64,000 nucleotides of DNA from Arcanobacterium_A hippocoleae. Its GTDB lineage: Bacteria > Actinomycetota > Actinomycetes > Actinomycetales > Actinomycetaceae. Under the pieces are notes generated by a model that saw nothing but the letters and a program-made list of their open reading frames with translations, was not told the origin of the DNA and did no database searches. The DNA is taken from contig NZ_JAVDUJ010000001.1 in NCBI RefSeq assembly GCF_031456295.1, positions 124,001 through 188,000 on the forward strand. Reading direction: 5' to 3'. How positions within the stretch are numbered: position 1 is the stretch's first letter; each line of letters opens with the position of its first letter. The translations under genes and the position numbers were made by a program. Below, one piece after another: positions 62,159 through 64,000 of this stretch.

Positions 62159-63447
62159 TGGCAGAAAAATTTGATGTGGTAGACGTAATCCGGACTAAGC
62201 GTGACGGTGCAAAACTTTCACAAGCACAGATTTCGTGGACGATTGATGCTTATACGCGCGGTGTAGTTGCAGATGAGCAGATGGCTGCCCTTGCAATGGC
62301 GATTTTTATTCGCGGGATGGATCGAGAAGAAATTTCGCAATGGACGAATGCGATGATCAACTCCGGTGAACGAATGGATTTTTCTGGTCTTGGTCGGAAG
62401 ACGGCAGATAAGCATTCTACCGGCGGTGTGGGGGATAAGATCACATTGCCACTCGCTCCGCTTGTTTCAGTATTCGGGATTGCCGTCCCACAGCTTTCCG
62501 GGCGTGGCCTGGGGCACACCGGCGGTACACTTGATAAACTCGAAGCGATCAAAGGCTGGCGTGCTGATTTAGCAAATGATGAAATCATGCATCAGCTTAG
62601 CTTAGCAGGGCCGGGTGCAGTGATCTGCGCAGCTGGTAGCGGTTTGGCGCCAGCAGATAAAAAACTTTATGCACTGCGGGATGTAACATCCACGGTGGAT
62701 TGTATTCCGTTGATTGCATCCTCGATCATGTCGAAGAAAATTGCCGAAGGTACTGATTCACTTGTGCTCGATGTAAAAGTCGGGTCAGGTGCGTTCATGA
62801 AAGATCTTGCAATGGCAAGTGAACTTGCGCGGACGATGGTTGATTTAGGTACCGATGCTGGTGTAGATACAGTCGCATTGCTGACGGATATGTCCACACC
62901 ACTTGGGATGAAGATCGGTAATTCTCTCGAAGTTGCCGAATCGATCGAGATTCTTGCGGGCGGCGGCCCAGCTGATGTAGTGGAATTGACCCTTGCACTT
63001 GCGCGTGAAATGGTGCGGGCGGCAGGGCAGCCGGATGCTGATTTGGAAGCAGCATTGAAGGACGGTCGTGCAATGGACAAATGGCGCGAAATGATTTCAG
63101 TACAGGGCGGTGATTTGGATGCGCCAATGCCGGTTGCGAAGTATCAACATGATGTTATCGCGCAAGAAAGTGGTGTGATCACGAAGATGGATGCGCTCGG
63201 TGTAGGTGTGGCATCATGGCGTCTGGGCGCGGGGCGCGCAAAGCAAGGCGAACCGGTACAGCTTGGCGCAGGGATCGAGCTTTTTGCGAAGCCAGGTGAT
63301 CCGGTGGTGAAGGGGCAGAAGCTGATGACCCTGCATACTGATGAGGAATCACGTTTCGAGCGTGCATTTGAATCTTTAGCTGGCGCTGTAGAATATGGCG
63401 AAAGTGTTGATTTGCCAGAATCGGTAGTGTTGCAGCGAATCAGTTAA
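62158..63447 (+). CDS. deoA: Thymidine/pyrimidine-nucleoside phosphorylase
   Basis: 429 residues. DKHSTGGVGDKITLPLAPLV is the family signature; SGRGLGHTGGTLDKLEAIKG the phosphate/nucleoside loop; KVGSGAFMKDL follows. It splits thymidine, deoxyuridine or uridine to base and (deoxy)ribose 1-phosphate. Coupled to cdd; deoC follows 57 bases later. Confidence 0.96.
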   Translation: MAEKFDVVDVIRTKRDGAKLSQAQISWTIDAYTRGVVADEQMAALAMAIFIRGMDREEISQWTNAMINSGERMDFSGLGRKTADKHSTGGVGDKITLPLAPLVSVFGIAVPQLSGRGLGHTGGTLDKLEAIKGWRADLANDEIMHQLSLAGPGAVICAAGSGLAPADKKLYALRDVTSTVDCIPLIASSIMSKKIAEGTDSLVLDVKVGSGAFMKDLAMASELARTMVDLGTDAGVDTVALLTDMSTPLGMKIGNSLEVAESIEILAGGGPADVVELTLALAREMVRAAGQPDADLEAALKDGRAMDKWREMISVQGGDLDAPMPVAKYQHDVIAQESGVITKMDALGVGVASWRLGAGRAKQGEPVQLGAGIELFAKPGDPVVKGQKLMTLHTDEESRFERAFESLAGAVEYGESVDLPESVVLQRIS

Positions 63448-63504
63448 TTGCATTTGCGAGAAAATCTTTTATTTCAAAAAACCCAATTATTTAAGGAGAA
63501 TAAA

Positions 63505-64000
63505 ATGGCAAATCGTGATCAAGTTGCGGGAATGATTGACCACACGCTGCTAAAACCAGAAGCAACTTATGACGATGTACGTGCGCTGATTGAAGAAGCG
63601 AACGCAATTGGTGCATATTCAGTGTGTATTTCACCTTCGATGCTGCCTCTTCCAGAGGATGTTGATTTGGGAGAATTACGGCTTGCGGTAGTTTGTGGTT
63701 TCCCATCGGGAGCTGTCGCTCCTGCGGTGAAAGCTGCAGAAGCTGCACTGGCTGTTGCCTCAGGGGCAGACGAAGTTGATATGGTGGTAAATATTGGCTT
63801 GGTGAAAGAGCACGATTGGGATGGGGTAGCACTCGATATTGCTTCAGTACGTGATGCGATTCCATACGCGGTGTTGAAGGTGATTATTGAATCTGCTGCT
63901 TTGACGGATGAAGAAATTGTAAAGGTCTGCGAAATTGCACACGAAGTTGATGCTGATTTCGTGAAGACGTCTACGGGATTCCATCCTGCAGGCGGTGCAT
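63505..64000 (+). CDS. deoC: Deoxyribose-phosphate aldolase, 3' truncated by window end
   Basis: 165 codons are present and the frame is open at the edge. ATG at 63505 with AAGGAG seven bases ahead. GMIDHTLLKPEATYDDV, VVCGFPSGAVAPAVKAAE, DEVDMVVNIG and DFVKTSTGFHPAGGA (Schiff-base Lys) are DeoC motifs. It cleaves deoxyribose 5-phosphate to acetaldehyde and glyceraldehyde 3-phosphate, finishing the nucleoside pathway. Confidence 0.95.
   Translation, partial: MANRDQVAGMIDHTLLKPEATYDDVRALIEEANAIGAYSVCISPSMLPLPEDVDLGELRLAVVCGFPSGAVAPAVKAAEAALAVASGADEVDMVVNIGLVKEHDWDGVALDIASVRDAIPYAVLKVIIESAALTDEEIVKVCEIAHEVDADFVKTSTGFHPAGGA

Noticed and set aside
1..64000. CRISPR arrays, tRNA or rRNA genes, prophage or insertion sequences
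   Set aside because: No regular repeat-spacer units, cloverleaf-like sequence, integrase or transposase was seen in reading both strands.

Overview
The window looks like a chromosomal segment of a moderate-GC actinobacterium, most likely of the Actinomycetaceae (Arcanobacterium/Trueperella/Actinomyces-like). The genus is an inference. The best support is synteny: the order HAD phosphatase - 57-aa protein - tlyA - nadK - recN - steA - steB is the one known from mycobacteria and other actinobacteria. The suf operon is of actinobacterial type (sufR-B-D-Rieske-C-S-U-T), glgC and glgM are divergent, and there is a three-gene PspC-domain two-component module. No phage, insertion sequence, CRISPR array, rRNA or tRNA was recognised. 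Gaps of more than about 300 bases that have no entry of their own are discussed in neighbouring entries.

Layout. 1-1.8 kb: a MacB/LolD-type ABC exporter preceded by an array of 11-bp-phased TCAGGG repeats, then an ArsR/SmtB zinc-type sensor whose gene overlaps that of a His/Cys-rich metallothionein-like protein. 2.3-10.9 kb: a glycan locus with a sugar ABC importer, a 59-aa membrane protein, a TauE/SafE exporter, a formylglycine-type sulfatase and a GH112 galacto-N-biose/lacto-N-biose phosphorylase; this fits use of sulfated mucin or milk glycans. 11.0-12.5 kb: a CycA-type D-Ala/D-Ser/Gly permease on the minus strand. 13.0-17.5 kb: a compact operon of a DUF1611 P-loop protein, an ABC exporter that has lost every catalytic NBD motif, and a histidine kinase whose phosphoacceptor His is replaced by Phe. 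This is the best candidate for an undescribed system. 17.7-29.2 kb: the tlyA/nadK/recN/steAB cluster, followed by a MraY/WecA-family transferase and a MurJ-family flippase. 29.3-36.2 kb: the suf operon with a recognisable SufR-like operator. 36.2-38.7 kb: an ABC-F protein and two small broken genes. 38.8-45.3 kb: glycogen genes, a lone ABC ATPase, NfeD/SPFH and an RNA methyltransferase. 45.4-51.2 kb: XRE regulator, trmL, PEBP protein, and the PspC / PspC-histidine kinase / NarL regulator module. 51.5-56.0 kb: glyA-folD-xth-yihY. 56.2-64.0 kb: a BmpA-type nucleoside importer and cdd-deoA-deoC salvage genes, with deoC cut by the window end.

How the parts connect. The divergent spacer of the two-component module (49.04-49.12 kb) carries repeats of the same CCCTGA core that lies in phased array ahead of the ABC exporter at the window start, so the two loci may share a response regulator. 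The nucleoside importer delivers substrates to Cdd, DeoA and DeoC. The sugar importer, sulfatase, sulfate exporter and phosphorylase form one plausible import-desulfate-phosphorolyse pathway. Many gene ends carry long perfect hairpins, several of them without a U-tract.
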